NCBI GenBank assembly: GCA_036267135.1
Contig: DATAWQ010000078.1
Coordinates: forward strand, 1-64,000
From: PALSA-505 sp036267135
Lineage (GTDB): Bacteria; Actinomycetota; Actinomycetes; Streptosporangiales; Streptosporangiaceae
Direction of reading: 5' to 3'
DNA: 64,000 nucleotides
Positions 34,252-42,612 of the stretch are shown piece after piece. The notes under the pieces were generated by a model. That model saw nothing but the letters and a program-made list of their open reading frames with translations, ran no database searches and was not told the origin of the DNA. The first letter of the stretch is position 1. Every line of letters starts with the position of its first letter. Position numbers and translations under genes: made by a program.

Positions 34252-36447
34252 ATGAGGATCTGGCCTGCCCGTCTGACCCGGACCGCGCTCGTAGCCGCGG
34301 TCGCCGTACCCTTCGTGCTCGTCTCAGCCCAGGCCGCATCGGCCGCCACCTGGAACTTCCAGAGCACCGCCGCGCTCACCGGCGTTTCCGCCTGGGGGCT
34401 GAACGGAGTCTCCTGCCTGCCCGACGGCACCTGCGTCGCCGCAGGCAGTGTCACCGACTCCTCCGGTTTCAACCACGTCATGGCCGAAGAGCGCGTGGGC
34501 TCCACCTGGTCGCAGCTCTCCGCCGCCGAACTGGAGGGCACGACCCAGAGCGTGTTCAACGCCGTCGCCTGCTCGTCCGACAGCGACTGCACGATGGTGG
34601 GCGACTACGACAACGGCACTGACCAGCTCCCGCTCGCCGAGCACTTCGATGGGACGGACTACCTGGCGATCGACGTCTTCCCCACCCCCGCGGGGGCGCA
34701 GACCGCCACGCTGACCGGCATCTCCTGCGCCAGCGCGGGCAACTGCATGGCGGTCGGCTACTACTCCGACACGACCGACGGCAGCGGCGACACCGCGTTC
34801 GCCGCGGTGCTGAGCGATTCCACCTGGTCGTTGCTGAACGTGCCGGCCCCGTCCGGCTCGGTGCAGAGCGGACTGGCTGGCGTCTCCTGTGTGAGCGCTG
34901 GCAGCTGTGAGGCCGTGGGTGACTACAGCACGGGTAACGGCGGGCTAGACCTGGCCGAGGTCTGGAACGGCTCGGCCTGGATGGTGCAGTCCACCCCGGC
35001 CACCGCCGACAGCGAACTGGGTGGCGTCTCGTGCACCGCGGCCAACGCGTGCACCGCGGTTGGCACGGCCGTCTCCCTGTTCTGGAACGGCAGGACCTGG
35101 ACGGCGAAGAAGCTCCCCAAGCCGGGACGCGGCACCGTCCCCGACCTCGGCTCGGTGGACTGCACCTCCGGGCACACCTGCACGGCCGTCGGGACGTACT
35201 TCCTCGAGGGCGTGGCCCAGCCCATCGCGGCGTTCTGGAACGGGCAGGCCTGGAAGATCGAGCCGATCGAGATCGAGACTTCCTCCGACACTGCCAATCT
35301 GTCCAGCGTGTCCTGCCAGCCACTGGACAACTGCACCGCGGTCGGCACCTACCAGGACCCGGTGGACGGCTACCGCTCGTTCGCGGAAACGATCGACGTG
35401 CAGTGGCAGGTCCAGCCCACCCCCGTGCCCACGGGTGCGGTCGTGAGCCGCATCATCGGCGTGTCCTGCCCGTCCGGGTCCCTGTGCATGGCGGTGGCGG
35501 ACTACATTGCCAGCAAGCCGGGCCTGCACGACTTCACCGAGATCTGGAACGGCGCGAGCTGGACCGACGGCACCATACCCAACCCCACGGTCACCGATCT
35601 GAACGCGGTGTCCTGCGCGTCGGCCACGGCCTGCACGGCCGTCGGCACCGACACGACGGGCGACGGTGCACTGCCGCTGGCCGCCCGGTGGAATGGCACC
35701 GCCTGGACCGAAAGTGACCTGCCGTTGCCCGCGGGGAAGACCGACGGGCTGCTGAGCTCCGTGTCGTGTCCCACCGCCACCAGTTGCGTCGCGGTCGGCA
35801 CCGCCAGCAACGCGGCCAACCAGGCCGAAGCGTTCGCGGAAGTCTGGAACGGCTCGGCCTGGACCGCCCACGTCATCACGGCCACGACCGGCAGCACGGT
35901 CTCGGGTGTGTCCTGCGTCAGCGCCACCTCCTGCGTCGCGGTGGGCCGGGCCTCGTCGTCCAGCCTGGCCGTCAAGTGGAACGGCACGACCTGGACGACC
36001 GTGAAGACGGCCGACCCGGCCGGCAGCACCGACGCGACGCTGAACGGGGTGTCCTGCACGTCGGCGGCCCACTGCGTGGCCGTGGGCAGCTACCACAAGT
36101 CGGGGAACCGCCAGGTGACGCTGTCGGAGTTCTGGAACGGCACGAAGTGGGCGCTGCACGCCACGCCGGGGCTGCCGAATCCGAAGGCCAGCGAGCTGGT
36201 CGCCGTCTCCTGCACCGTGCCCTTCTCGTGCACCGCGGTGGGCGACGCGACCAGCACCGGCCAGAGCGCCGCCCCGCTCGCCGAGCACTGGGACGGCGCC
36301 AAGTGGACGGTCCAAGCCACGCCGCTCCCGGCCGGTTCGTCCAGCGGGGGCCTGACCGGGGCGTCCTGCCTGGCCGTGCTCAACTGCACCGCGGTCGGCT
36401 ACTCCGCCGCCACCCACGCCGCCGCCCTGGTGGAGCAGCTCTCCTAA
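34252..36447 (+). CDS. Secreted protein of 14 Cys-containing repeats (propeller-like)
   Basis: This exported protein of 731 aa has a signal peptide (MRIWPARLTRTALVAAVAVPFVLVSAQAASA). The rest is 14 repeats of about 45-60 residues, each with a core like LNGVSCxSAxxCxAVG: two Cys 7 residues apart, followed by xxWNGxxWTxxxxP. Such repeats fit beta-propeller blades with one disulfide each, possibly two seven-blade propellers. There is no catalytic motif; a binding or surface role is likely. The ATG at 34252 is used because it starts the signal peptide. Repeats differ enough at DNA level to argue against recent duplication. Confidence 0.75.
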   Translation: MRIWPARLTRTALVAAVAVPFVLVSAQAASAATWNFQSTAALTGVSAWGLNGVSCLPDGTCVAAGSVTDSSGFNHVMAEERVGSTWSQLSAAELEGTTQSVFNAVACSSDSDCTMVGDYDNGTDQLPLAEHFDGTDYLAIDVFPTPAGAQTATLTGISCASAGNCMAVGYYSDTTDGSGDTAFAAVLSDSTWSLLNVPAPSGSVQSGLAGVSCVSAGSCEAVGDYSTGNGGLDLAEVWNGSAWMVQSTPATADSELGGVSCTAANACTAVGTAVSLFWNGRTWTAKKLPKPGRGTVPDLGSVDCTSGHTCTAVGTYFLEGVAQPIAAFWNGQAWKIEPIEIETSSDTANLSSVSCQPLDNCTAVGTYQDPVDGYRSFAETIDVQWQVQPTPVPTGAVVSRIIGVSCPSGSLCMAVADYIASKPGLHDFTEIWNGASWTDGTIPNPTVTDLNAVSCASATACTAVGTDTTGDGALPLAARWNGTAWTESDLPLPAGKTDGLLSSVSCPTATSCVAVGTASNAANQAEAFAEVWNGSAWTAHVITATTGSTVSGVSCVSATSCVAVGRASSSSLAVKWNGTTWTTVKTADPAGSTDATLNGVSCTSAAHCVAVGSYHKSGNRQVTLSEFWNGTKWALHATPGLPNPKASELVAVSCTVPFSCTAVGDATSTGQSAAPLAEHWDGAKWTVQATPLPAGSSSGGLTGASCLAVLNCTAVGYSAATHAAALVEQLS

Positions 36448-36454
36448 CCCTCGA

Positions 36455-38083
36455 TCACGGCCGGGCCGCTGGCTCGGCCTCCACCTGGCCGGTCCCGGAT
36501 TCCCCGGGGTCGGCCAGGTAGTGGCTTGGCTGCGTCTCGTCCGTGCCGTCCGGCAGCCGCAGCGCCTTGAACACCCGCGTGAACACCACGGCCACCGCCA
36601 GGTTGAGCACCAGCGCGGCGACCGCGATGTACATGGTCTGCCCAAACAGCGGGGCCGTGGACGCGCCGAAGTGCGCCTGCCCGCCGCCGGGCGTGCGGTA
36701 AGCCTGGACGGTCCCGTACACCATCGCCGCCGCCCAGCCGAGCACTAGCGCCCAGCGGTGGAACCACCTCGTGTACAGCCCGGCCACGATGGACGGGAAG
36801 GTCTGCAGAATCCAGATGCCGCCCAGCAACTGCAGGTTGATCGAGAAGGTCTTGCTCAGCTCCAGCGCGAACAGCAGCGCACCCACCTTCACGATCAGCG
36901 AGACGAACTGCGCCACCCTCGTCTCGTGCCGCGGGCTGGCGTCGGGCTTGAAGAACTCCTTGTAGATGTTCCTGGTGAACAGGTTCGCCGCGGCGATCGA
37001 CATGATCGCGGCCGGCACCAGCGCGCCGATCACGATGGCGGAGAAGCCGATCCCGGCGAACCAGCTCGGGAAGATGTTCGCGAACAGCAGCGGCACCGAG
37101 AGCTGTGCGTTGCCGGCGTGCGCCTTCACCCCGGCCCGCACCGCGGGTGACGCCAGCGCCATGTACCCCAGCAGCGCGACCAGGCCGAGCACCAGCGAAT
37201 AGGCCGGCAGGAGGGCCATGTTCCGCCTGATCACGTCCCGCCGTTTGGTGGCCAGCACCCCGGTGATCGCGTGCGGGTACATGAACAGCGCCAGCGCCGA
37301 CCCCAGCGCCAGCGTCGCGTAGGCCCACTCCCCGGCCGGCGCGGTGATCAGCCCGCCGAACGGCTTGCCGGTCTTCGGGTTCACCTGCTTCAGGTGCGCG
37401 CCGGACACGCTGAAGATGTGGCTCCAGCCGCCGAGCCGCATCGGGATGTAGATGATCGCGACGATCACCATCACGTACACCAGCAGGTCCTTGATGAACG
37501 CGGTCAGCGCCGGCGCGCGCAGCCCGGACACGTAGGTGTACGCGGCGAGCACGATGAACGCGATCAGCAGCGGCAGGTCCTTCAGGAACTCGTTCGACGT
37601 GCTGCCCACGCCCATCACCGTCAGCACGGCCTGGATGCCGACAAGCTGCAGCGCGATGTAGGGCATGGTGGCCAGGATCCCGGTGACCGCGATGGCCAGC
37701 GCCAGCCCGCGCGACCCGTACCGCCCCCGCACGAAGTCGGCCGGGGTGACGTAGTTGTGCACCCGCGACACCGACCACAGCCGCGGCGCGAACACGAACA
37801 CGATCGGGAACACGATCACGGTGTACGGCACGGCGTAGAACCCGGCCGCCCCGGCGCCGTAGATCAGCGACGGCACCGCGATGAACGTGTACGCCGTGTA
37901 CAGGTCGCCGCCGAACAGGAACCAGCTCACGAACGTGCCGAACCCGCGCCCGCCGAGCCCCCACTCGTTCAGGTGCATCATGTCCTCGGCCCGCCGCCAC
38001 CGCGCCGCGGCGAAGCCGGTCAGCGTGACGACCAGAAACAAGACGATGAGGATCGTGAACGATACGGCGTTGACGTGGCTCAT
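36455..38083 (-). CDS. Sodium:solute symporter, monocarboxylate (MctP-like)
   Basis: This 542-aa SSS-family protein has about 13 helices. Landmarks are TGFAAARWRRAEDMMHLNEWGLGGRGFGTFVSWFLFGGDLYTAYTFIAVP, VHNYVTPADFVRGRYGSRGLAL, and ATKRRDVIRRNMALLPAYSLVLG. Relatives with a DUF3311 partner take up short monocarboxylates such as lactate, pyruvate or acetate. The ATG at 38083 overlaps the stop of the DUF3311 gene as ATGA. Converges on the repeat-protein gene with 7 nt between the stops. Confidence 0.85.
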   Translation of the reverse strand: MSHVNAVSFTILIVLFLVVTLTGFAAARWRRAEDMMHLNEWGLGGRGFGTFVSWFLFGGDLYTAYTFIAVPSLIYGAGAAGFYAVPYTVIVFPIVFVFAPRLWSVSRVHNYVTPADFVRGRYGSRGLALAIAVTGILATMPYIALQLVGIQAVLTVMGVGSTSNEFLKDLPLLIAFIVLAAYTYVSGLRAPALTAFIKDLLVYVMVIVAIIYIPMRLGGWSHIFSVSGAHLKQVNPKTGKPFGGLITAPAGEWAYATLALGSALALFMYPHAITGVLATKRRDVIRRNMALLPAYSLVLGLVALLGYMALASPAVRAGVKAHAGNAQLSVPLLFANIFPSWFAGIGFSAIVIGALVPAAIMSIAAANLFTRNIYKEFFKPDASPRHETRVAQFVSLIVKVGALLFALELSKTFSINLQLLGGIWILQTFPSIVAGLYTRWFHRWALVLGWAAAMVYGTVQAYRTPGGGQAHFGASTAPLFGQTMYIAVAALVLNLAVAVVFTRVFKALRLPDGTDETQPSHYLADPGESGTGQVEAEPAARP

Positions 38084-38376
38084 GACGTGCGCTCGCCATC
38101 CTGGCCGCCGCGGCCCGCCGGCCCTGGCCGGGCCCGATCGGGCGGGGCCGGTCTGGCGGGCCGGATCAGCAGGTAAGCGACCCAGGAGAGCACCGCCACG
38201 ATCGGCACCCACATGAGCTGGTACCAGTAGAAGAACGGCAGGGCGCCCAGCTTGGGCGTGGTGCGCGCGTAGAACGGCACCCACAAGGTGCCCACCAGCG
38301 CGGCCAGCAGCAGGACGGTGATGATGGCCCACGTGATTGGGCCGTGCGGCTTCGGGTTCGAGGTTGGCTGGCTCAT
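38080..38376 (-). CDS. DUF3311 small membrane subunit
   Basis: This 98-aa protein has two hydrophobic segments (AIITVLLLAALVGTLWVPFYA and FFYWYQLMWVPIVAVLSWVAYLLI) and the DUF3311 signature FFYWYQLMWVP. It is regularly encoded right before SSS symporters and probably stabilises or regulates them. Start ATG at 38376 with AGAGGT about 6 nt upstream. Translation is coupled to the symporter. Confidence 0.82.
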   Translation of the reverse strand: MSQPTSNPKPHGPITWAIITVLLLAALVGTLWVPFYARTTPKLGALPFFYWYQLMWVPIVAVLSWVAYLLIRPARPAPPDRARPGPAGRGGQDGERTS

Positions 38377-38677
38377 CGGCACACCTCTCCGAGGCTGGCC
38401 ACCGCGTTGCCGGTGGCGCTAATCACGGCACGTGGCTACTTCGTCACGCTAATGAGGTACATAGTCCGCCAAAATTGCAAGATCGACAAGACCTACCGTT
38501 ACTAAACCAATTCGCTACGTAATCGGGCGACTACCCACGCAATCGATTGCATCCGAGTCGGGAGTGGGCGATGGAGTGTCACGGGGGTGCGTGGTTCACA
38601 GAGCGGCGGGGTGGTCAAGGGTGGCGGGTGGTCAAGGGTGGCGAGTGGTTGAAGGGGTAGCTAGTAGTTCAGGAGGG
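38377..38677. other. Intergenic region with palindrome and tandem repeats
   Basis: About 300 bp hold no gene. A perfect palindrome GCAATCGATTGC lies at 38539-38550, in a locally AT-richer stretch that probably contains the promoter of the DUF3311-symporter operon. Two exact 17-bp units (GGGTGGTCAAGGGTGGC at 38609-38625 and 38626-38642) plus a diverged third lie just after the bioB stop. Confidence 0.5.
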
Positions 38678-39742
38678 TCAGAGGGTGGCGGAGAGGGCTT
38701 TGACCGGCATGCGGAGCCGGGCCAGCATGTCCAGGTCGTCCTGGGCGGCCCGGCCCAGGGTGGTCAGGTAGTTGCCAACGATGATGGCGTTGATCCCGCC
38801 CAGCATGCCCGCTTCGGTGCCCAGGTCGCCCAGGGTCAGCTCGCGGCCGCCCGCGTACCGCAGCACAGTCCCCGGCAGCGCGAGCCGGAACGCGGCGATC
38901 GCGCGCAGTGCGTCGGGCCCGGACACGAAGTCCCGGCCGGCCAGCGGCGTGCCAGGCCGCGGGTTCAGGAAGTTCAGCGGCACCTCGTGCGGCCCGAGCG
39001 CGGCGAGCTGCACCGCCAGCTCCGCCCGCTGCTCCAGGCTCTCACCCATCCCGATGATCCCGCCGCAGCACAGCTCCATACCCACCGACCGGACCAGCGC
39101 GCAGGTGGCGTGCCGCTCGGCCCAGCTGTGCGTGGTCACCACCTGGCCGAAGAACGACTCGGCCGTCTCCAGGTTGTGGTTGTAGCGGTGCACACCCAGG
39201 CCCGCGAGCGCGTCGGCCTGGGCCGGCGTCAAGATGCCGAGCGAGCAGGCGATGTTGATATCCACCGCGGACGTGATCGCGTCGATGGCCCGCGCCACCT
39301 GGTCCATCAGCCGGTCGTCCGGGCCGCGCACCGCCGCCACGATGCAGAACTCGGTCGCGCCGGTAGCGGCCGTGGCCCTGGCCGCCTCGACCAGTTCGGG
39401 CACGTTCAGCCAGACCGACCTGACCGGCGACTCGAATCGGCCCGACTGCGAGCAGAAGTGGCAGTCCTCCGGGCACCCGCCGGTCTTGACCGAGACGATC
39501 CCCTCGACCTCCACCTCCGGGCCGCACCAGCGCATCCGCACCTCGTGCGCGAGCGCGAGCAGCTCGCCCAGCCGTTCGTCGGGCAGCCGCAGGCAGGCCA
39601 GCACCTGGTCTGAGTCCAGGCCGCGGCCCTCGCCGAGCACCTGTTGCCTGGCGATGTCGATGAGGTCCTCGATGCCGGTCACGTCGGTACGAGTCAAGTC
39701 TGCTCCTGTCAAGTCTGTGCTTGTCGAGTCTGGGCCGGTCAA
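38678..39742 (-). CDS. bioB: Biotin synthase (BioB)
   Basis: This radical-SAM enzyme inserts sulfur into dethiobiotin. The cluster motif is GGCPEDCHFCSQS with Cys90, Cys94 and Cys97; later YNHNLETAESFF and NFLNPRPGTPL match BioB. The first frame start is a TTG at 39742 overlapping the bioD stop (TTGA). TTG at 39697 (AGGAG 5-6 nt upstream) or GTG at 39682 are alternatives. The longer form has a repeated DLTGADLT/DVTG head that relatives lack, so a later start is plausible. Confidence 0.95.
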   Translation of the reverse strand: MTGPDSTSTDLTGADLTRTDVTGIEDLIDIARQQVLGEGRGLDSDQVLACLRLPDERLGELLALAHEVRMRWCGPEVEVEGIVSVKTGGCPEDCHFCSQSGRFESPVRSVWLNVPELVEAARATAATGATEFCIVAAVRGPDDRLMDQVARAIDAITSAVDINIACSLGILTPAQADALAGLGVHRYNHNLETAESFFGQVVTTHSWAERHATCALVRSVGMELCCGGIIGMGESLEQRAELAVQLAALGPHEVPLNFLNPRPGTPLAGRDFVSGPDALRAIAAFRLALPGTVLRYAGGRELTLGDLGTEAGMLGGINAIIVGNYLTTLGRAAQDDLDMLARLRMPVKALSATL

Positions 39743-40485
39743 GTGTCGGCCTTTCCTGGGTCGGGGAGGTGCGCCTGCGCCGTACCGAATAGTGCCGGAT
39801 CGAAGCGGCCGCCGAAAGCCGGGGCCAGGCCCGCGCCGGCCGCCGCGAGGAATCCGCCCGGACCGGCCCGCGGACAGCCGGCCGGGAGCGCGCCCGCGAG
39901 CGGCGCGCCGATGATGGTCTGCAGGTCGGCCACGTTGCTGCGTTCGGCCAGCCCAGGACGCTCCGGCCAGCAGCCGATGACGACGCCGGCCAGGGTCAGC
40001 CCGCGGGCGGCCATGGCCTCCAGGGTGAGCGCCGTCTGGTTCAGCGTGCCGAGACCAGGCTCGGTCACCACCAGCACCGGCGCCGCCAGCCAGGCGGCCA
40101 GGTCGGCCAGGGTGGTCCCGGCCGGGTCGTACCTGACCAGCAGCCCGCCCGCGCCCTCGACCAGGACCAGGTCCCTGGCCGGGGCGAGCTTGCCGACGTA
40201 GTCGGCCGCGTCCCGCAGATCCAGTGGCGGCCGCCCGGCGGCCCGGGCGGCCGCCTCCGGCGACAGCGGATCGGGGAACCTGGCCAGCTCGTGCAGGTCG
40301 GTGACGCCGGCCAGCCGCCCGACCTCGTCCAGGTCGCCGCCGGCCGCGCCACTGGCCAGCCCGGTCTGGCCCGGCTTGACCACCGCCACCTCGTCGCCGC
40401 GCGCGCGGGCCAGCGCGGCCAGGGCCGCGGTCACCACGGTCTTGCCGACCCCGGTTCCGGTGCCGGTGACGATCAGCACGCTCAT
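39739..40485 (-). CDS. bioD: Dethiobiotin synthetase (BioD)
   Basis: This 248-aa ATP-dependent carboxylase closes the ureido ring of dethiobiotin from DAPA and CO2. P-loop GTGTGVGKT (residues 8-16), VVKPGQTG, and EGAGGLLVRYD are the family motifs. The start codon overlaps the stop of the gntR gene (ATGA), and the stop overlaps the bioB start. The C-terminus has a Gly/Ala-rich extension. Part of an operon with four-base overlaps throughout. Confidence 0.93.
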   Translation of the reverse strand: MSVLIVTGTGTGVGKTVVTAALAALARARGDEVAVVKPGQTGLASGAAGGDLDEVGRLAGVTDLHELARFPDPLSPEAAARAAGRPPLDLRDAADYVGKLAPARDLVLVEGAGGLLVRYDPAGTTLADLAAWLAAPVLVVTEPGLGTLNQTALTLEAMAARGLTLAGVVIGCWPERPGLAERSNVADLQTIIGAPLAGALPAGCPRAGPGGFLAAAGAGLAPAFGGRFDPALFGTAQAHLPDPGKADT

Positions 40486-41243
40486 GGTTGCCGGCGCAGC
40501 CTGGTCACGAACTTGTACCTGTCCCCCCGGTACCAGGACTGGGCGAACTCCACCGGGCGGCCGTCCACGTCGAAGGCGTGCCGGGACAGCAGCAGCAGCG
40601 GCAGGCCGACGTCCACACCGAGCAGCCGGGCGTCCTCAGGACCGGCCAGCACGGTCTCGATCGTCTCCTCGGCCTCGGCGAGCTGCACCCCGTAGCAGGC
40701 GGTCAGCGTCTCATACAGCGACGGATGGCGGTCGAGCTGCCTGCGCAGCCCGGGGAACCGCCGGGCCGGCAGGTGCGAGGTGTCGATCGACATCGGCTCG
40801 CCGTCGGCCAGCCGGAGGCGGTGGATGCGCAGCGCCCGCCCGGCCGTCCTGATGCCGAGCCGGCTGGCGAGCTGGTCGTCGGCGGTGACGTACCCGATGT
40901 CCAGGATCGTGGTCTTGGGGTGCAGGCCGTGCGCCCGCATGCCCTCGGTGTAGCTGGCCAGCTCCAGCACCTGGGCCACCTTGGGCTTGGCCACGAACGT
41001 GCCCCGGCCCTGGATACGCAGCAGGCGCCCCTCGATCACCAGCTCGGACAGGGCCTGCCTGATCGTGGTCCGCGACGTGCCGTACTGCCGGGCCAGCTCC
41101 CGCTCGGGCGGCACCGGGGCCCCGGGGTCCATGACCGAGGTGACGGCCAGCAGCCGCTGCTTGACCGCGTAGTACTTGGGCAGCGGGCGGCCGGGCTCGT
41201 CGGGCAGGAAGTCGCTGGCCCGCTGCACTGCCGAGGCGGTCAC
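40482..41243 (-). CDS. GntR-family regulator (HutC subfamily) inside the biotin operon
   Basis: This 253-aa protein has an N-terminal winged helix (ERELARQYGTSRTTIRQALSELVIEGRLLRIQGRGTFV, about 47-85) and a C-terminal UTRA ligand-binding domain (FPGLRRQLDRHPSLYETLTACYGVQLAEAEETIETVLA..). HutC-type regulators bind small ligands; this one lies between bioF and bioD with 4-nt overlaps on both sides (GTGA, ATGA). It is therefore made with the biotin enzymes and may control them. Known biotin regulators are BirA, BioQ (TetR) and BioR (a GntR of another subfamily), so this would be a different solution if it holds. Confidence 0.88.
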   Translation of the reverse strand: MTASAVQRASDFLPDEPGRPLPKYYAVKQRLLAVTSVMDPGAPVPPERELARQYGTSRTTIRQALSELVIEGRLLRIQGRGTFVAKPKVAQVLELASYTEGMRAHGLHPKTTILDIGYVTADDQLASRLGIRTAGRALRIHRLRLADGEPMSIDTSHLPARRFPGLRRQLDRHPSLYETLTACYGVQLAEAEETIETVLAGPEDARLLGVDVGLPLLLLSRHAFDVDGRPVEFAQSWYRGDRYKFVTRLRRQP

Positions 41244-42472
41244 GACGGCCTCCTTCCGGCTGGCGCGGGCACGCCGGCTTCACGCGCCACCGCGGCCAGC
41301 GCGTCCGCCACCGCCGCGAAGTCACGTTCAGTCAGCGTGGCACGGGCCGCGAGCCGCAGGCAAGAGCGCCCGGCCGGAACCGACGGCGGCCGGAAGCATC
41401 CGGCCCGCACACCGTGCCCGGCGCAGGTGCGCTGAGCCGCCGTGGCGGCCTCCGCGTCGCCCAGCAGCACGCTGACTACTCCGGCCCGTGGCCGGGACAC
41501 GGCCAGCCCGTGACCGGCCGCCAGGCCGGCGATCCGCGCCGCGTGCGCCTGGGTGCGCTGGCCGAGGCCGGGCTCGGCCAGCACCACGCCCAGGGCGGCC
41601 AGCGCCGCGCCCGCGCAGGGCGGTGCCAGCCCGGTGTCGAAGATGAACGACCTTCCGGTGTCGATCAGCGTCTGGATCACCACGCCGTGGCCGAGCACCG
41701 CGCCGCCCTGCGTGGCCAGCGACTTCGACAGCGTCACCGTCCTGATCACGTCCGGCTCGCCGGCCAGGCCCGCCGCGGGCGCGGCGCCCCGGCCGCCCTG
41801 GCCGAGCACGCCCAGCGCGTGCGCCTCGTCGATCACAAGGAGGGCGCCGTGCTTCCTCACCACCCGGTGCAGTTCGGCCAGCGGGGCCAGGTCGCCGTCC
41901 ACCGAGAACACCGACTCGGTGACCACCAGGGCGCCGGGCTCGGTGCGGCTGGCCAGCGCGGCCCCCACCGCGGCCACGTCCAGGTGCGGGGTGACCTCGA
42001 CCCGGGCGCGGGCCAGCCGGCACGCGTCGATCAGCGAGGCGTGGTTGGCCGCGTCCGACACCACGAGCGCGCCGCTCCCGTTCCCCGGCATAGGCCCTGG
42101 GCGGCCGGGCCCGGCCAGCGCGGCGGCCGGGGCCGTCACCGCGGCCAGGTTGGCCAGGTAGCCCGAGGAGAACACCAGCGCGGCCTCGGCGCCGCAGAAC
42201 GCGGCCAGCGCCTCCTCCAGCCTGGCGTGCAGTTCGGTGCTGCCGGTGACCAGGCGGGAGCCGGTGGCGCCCGCGCCCCACCGCCGGGCGGCGTCCGCCG
42301 CGGCCTCGGCGATAAGCGGGTTGGCCGCAAGCCCGAGGTAGTCGTTGGAGGCCAGGTCGACCACGCCGTCCGGGCCCGCGGCCCGTGGCCGCAGCACCCG
42401 GCGCAGGCCTGCCGCCTCTCTGGCCGAGGCGGCGGCCCGCAGCCAGAGCAGCGGATCCCGCGTGTCGCCCAT
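41240..42472 (-). CDS. bioF: 8-amino-7-oxononanoate synthase (BioF)
   Basis: This 410-aa PLP enzyme condenses pimeloyl-ACP/CoA with alanine. The PLP Lys is K250 in TLSKSLATQGG; DEAHALGVLG (215-224) holds the ring-binding Asp and His; SNDYLGLA and GSRLVTGSTELHARLE are the early conserved blocks. First gene of the bioF-gntR-bioD-bioB operon. BioA, which would act next, is absent from the cluster. A Pro/Gly loop near 120-132 is a small insertion. Confidence 0.9.
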   Translation of the reverse strand: MGDTRDPLLWLRAAASAREAAGLRRVLRPRAAGPDGVVDLASNDYLGLAANPLIAEAAADAARRWGAGATGSRLVTGSTELHARLEEALAAFCGAEAALVFSSGYLANLAAVTAPAAALAGPGRPGPMPGNGSGALVVSDAANHASLIDACRLARARVEVTPHLDVAAVGAALASRTEPGALVVTESVFSVDGDLAPLAELHRVVRKHGALLVIDEAHALGVLGQGGRGAAPAAGLAGEPDVIRTVTLSKSLATQGGAVLGHGVVIQTLIDTGRSFIFDTGLAPPCAGAALAALGVVLAEPGLGQRTQAHAARIAGLAAGHGLAVSRPRAGVVSVLLGDAEAATAAQRTCAGHGVRAGCFRPPSVPAGRSCLRLAARATLTERDFAAVADALAAVAREAGVPAPAGRRPS

Positions 42473-42568
42473 GTGCGGATCCTGTCAGGCCGGGCCCGTG
42501 CGGGTGGCAGGGGGGCGCGAAGCGGGCGCGTAGCGGCCGAAGGGACGAGGACGGCAGGCCGCGAGCCT

Positions 42569-42595
42569 GGGTGGTGGGAGGGGCGCGGACCACCC
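42569..42595. promoter_or_regulatory. Inverted repeat between bioF and pdtaS
   Basis: GGGTGGT (42569-42575) and ACCACCC (42589-42595) are perfect arms with a 13-nt spacer, centred 20 bp apart, about 100 nt before bioF and just upstream of pdtaS. It is a candidate site for the operon's GntR protein; not a typical GntR half-site, so low confidence. Confidence 0.3.
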
Positions 42596-42612
42596 GGTGC
42601 GATGATGACGTC

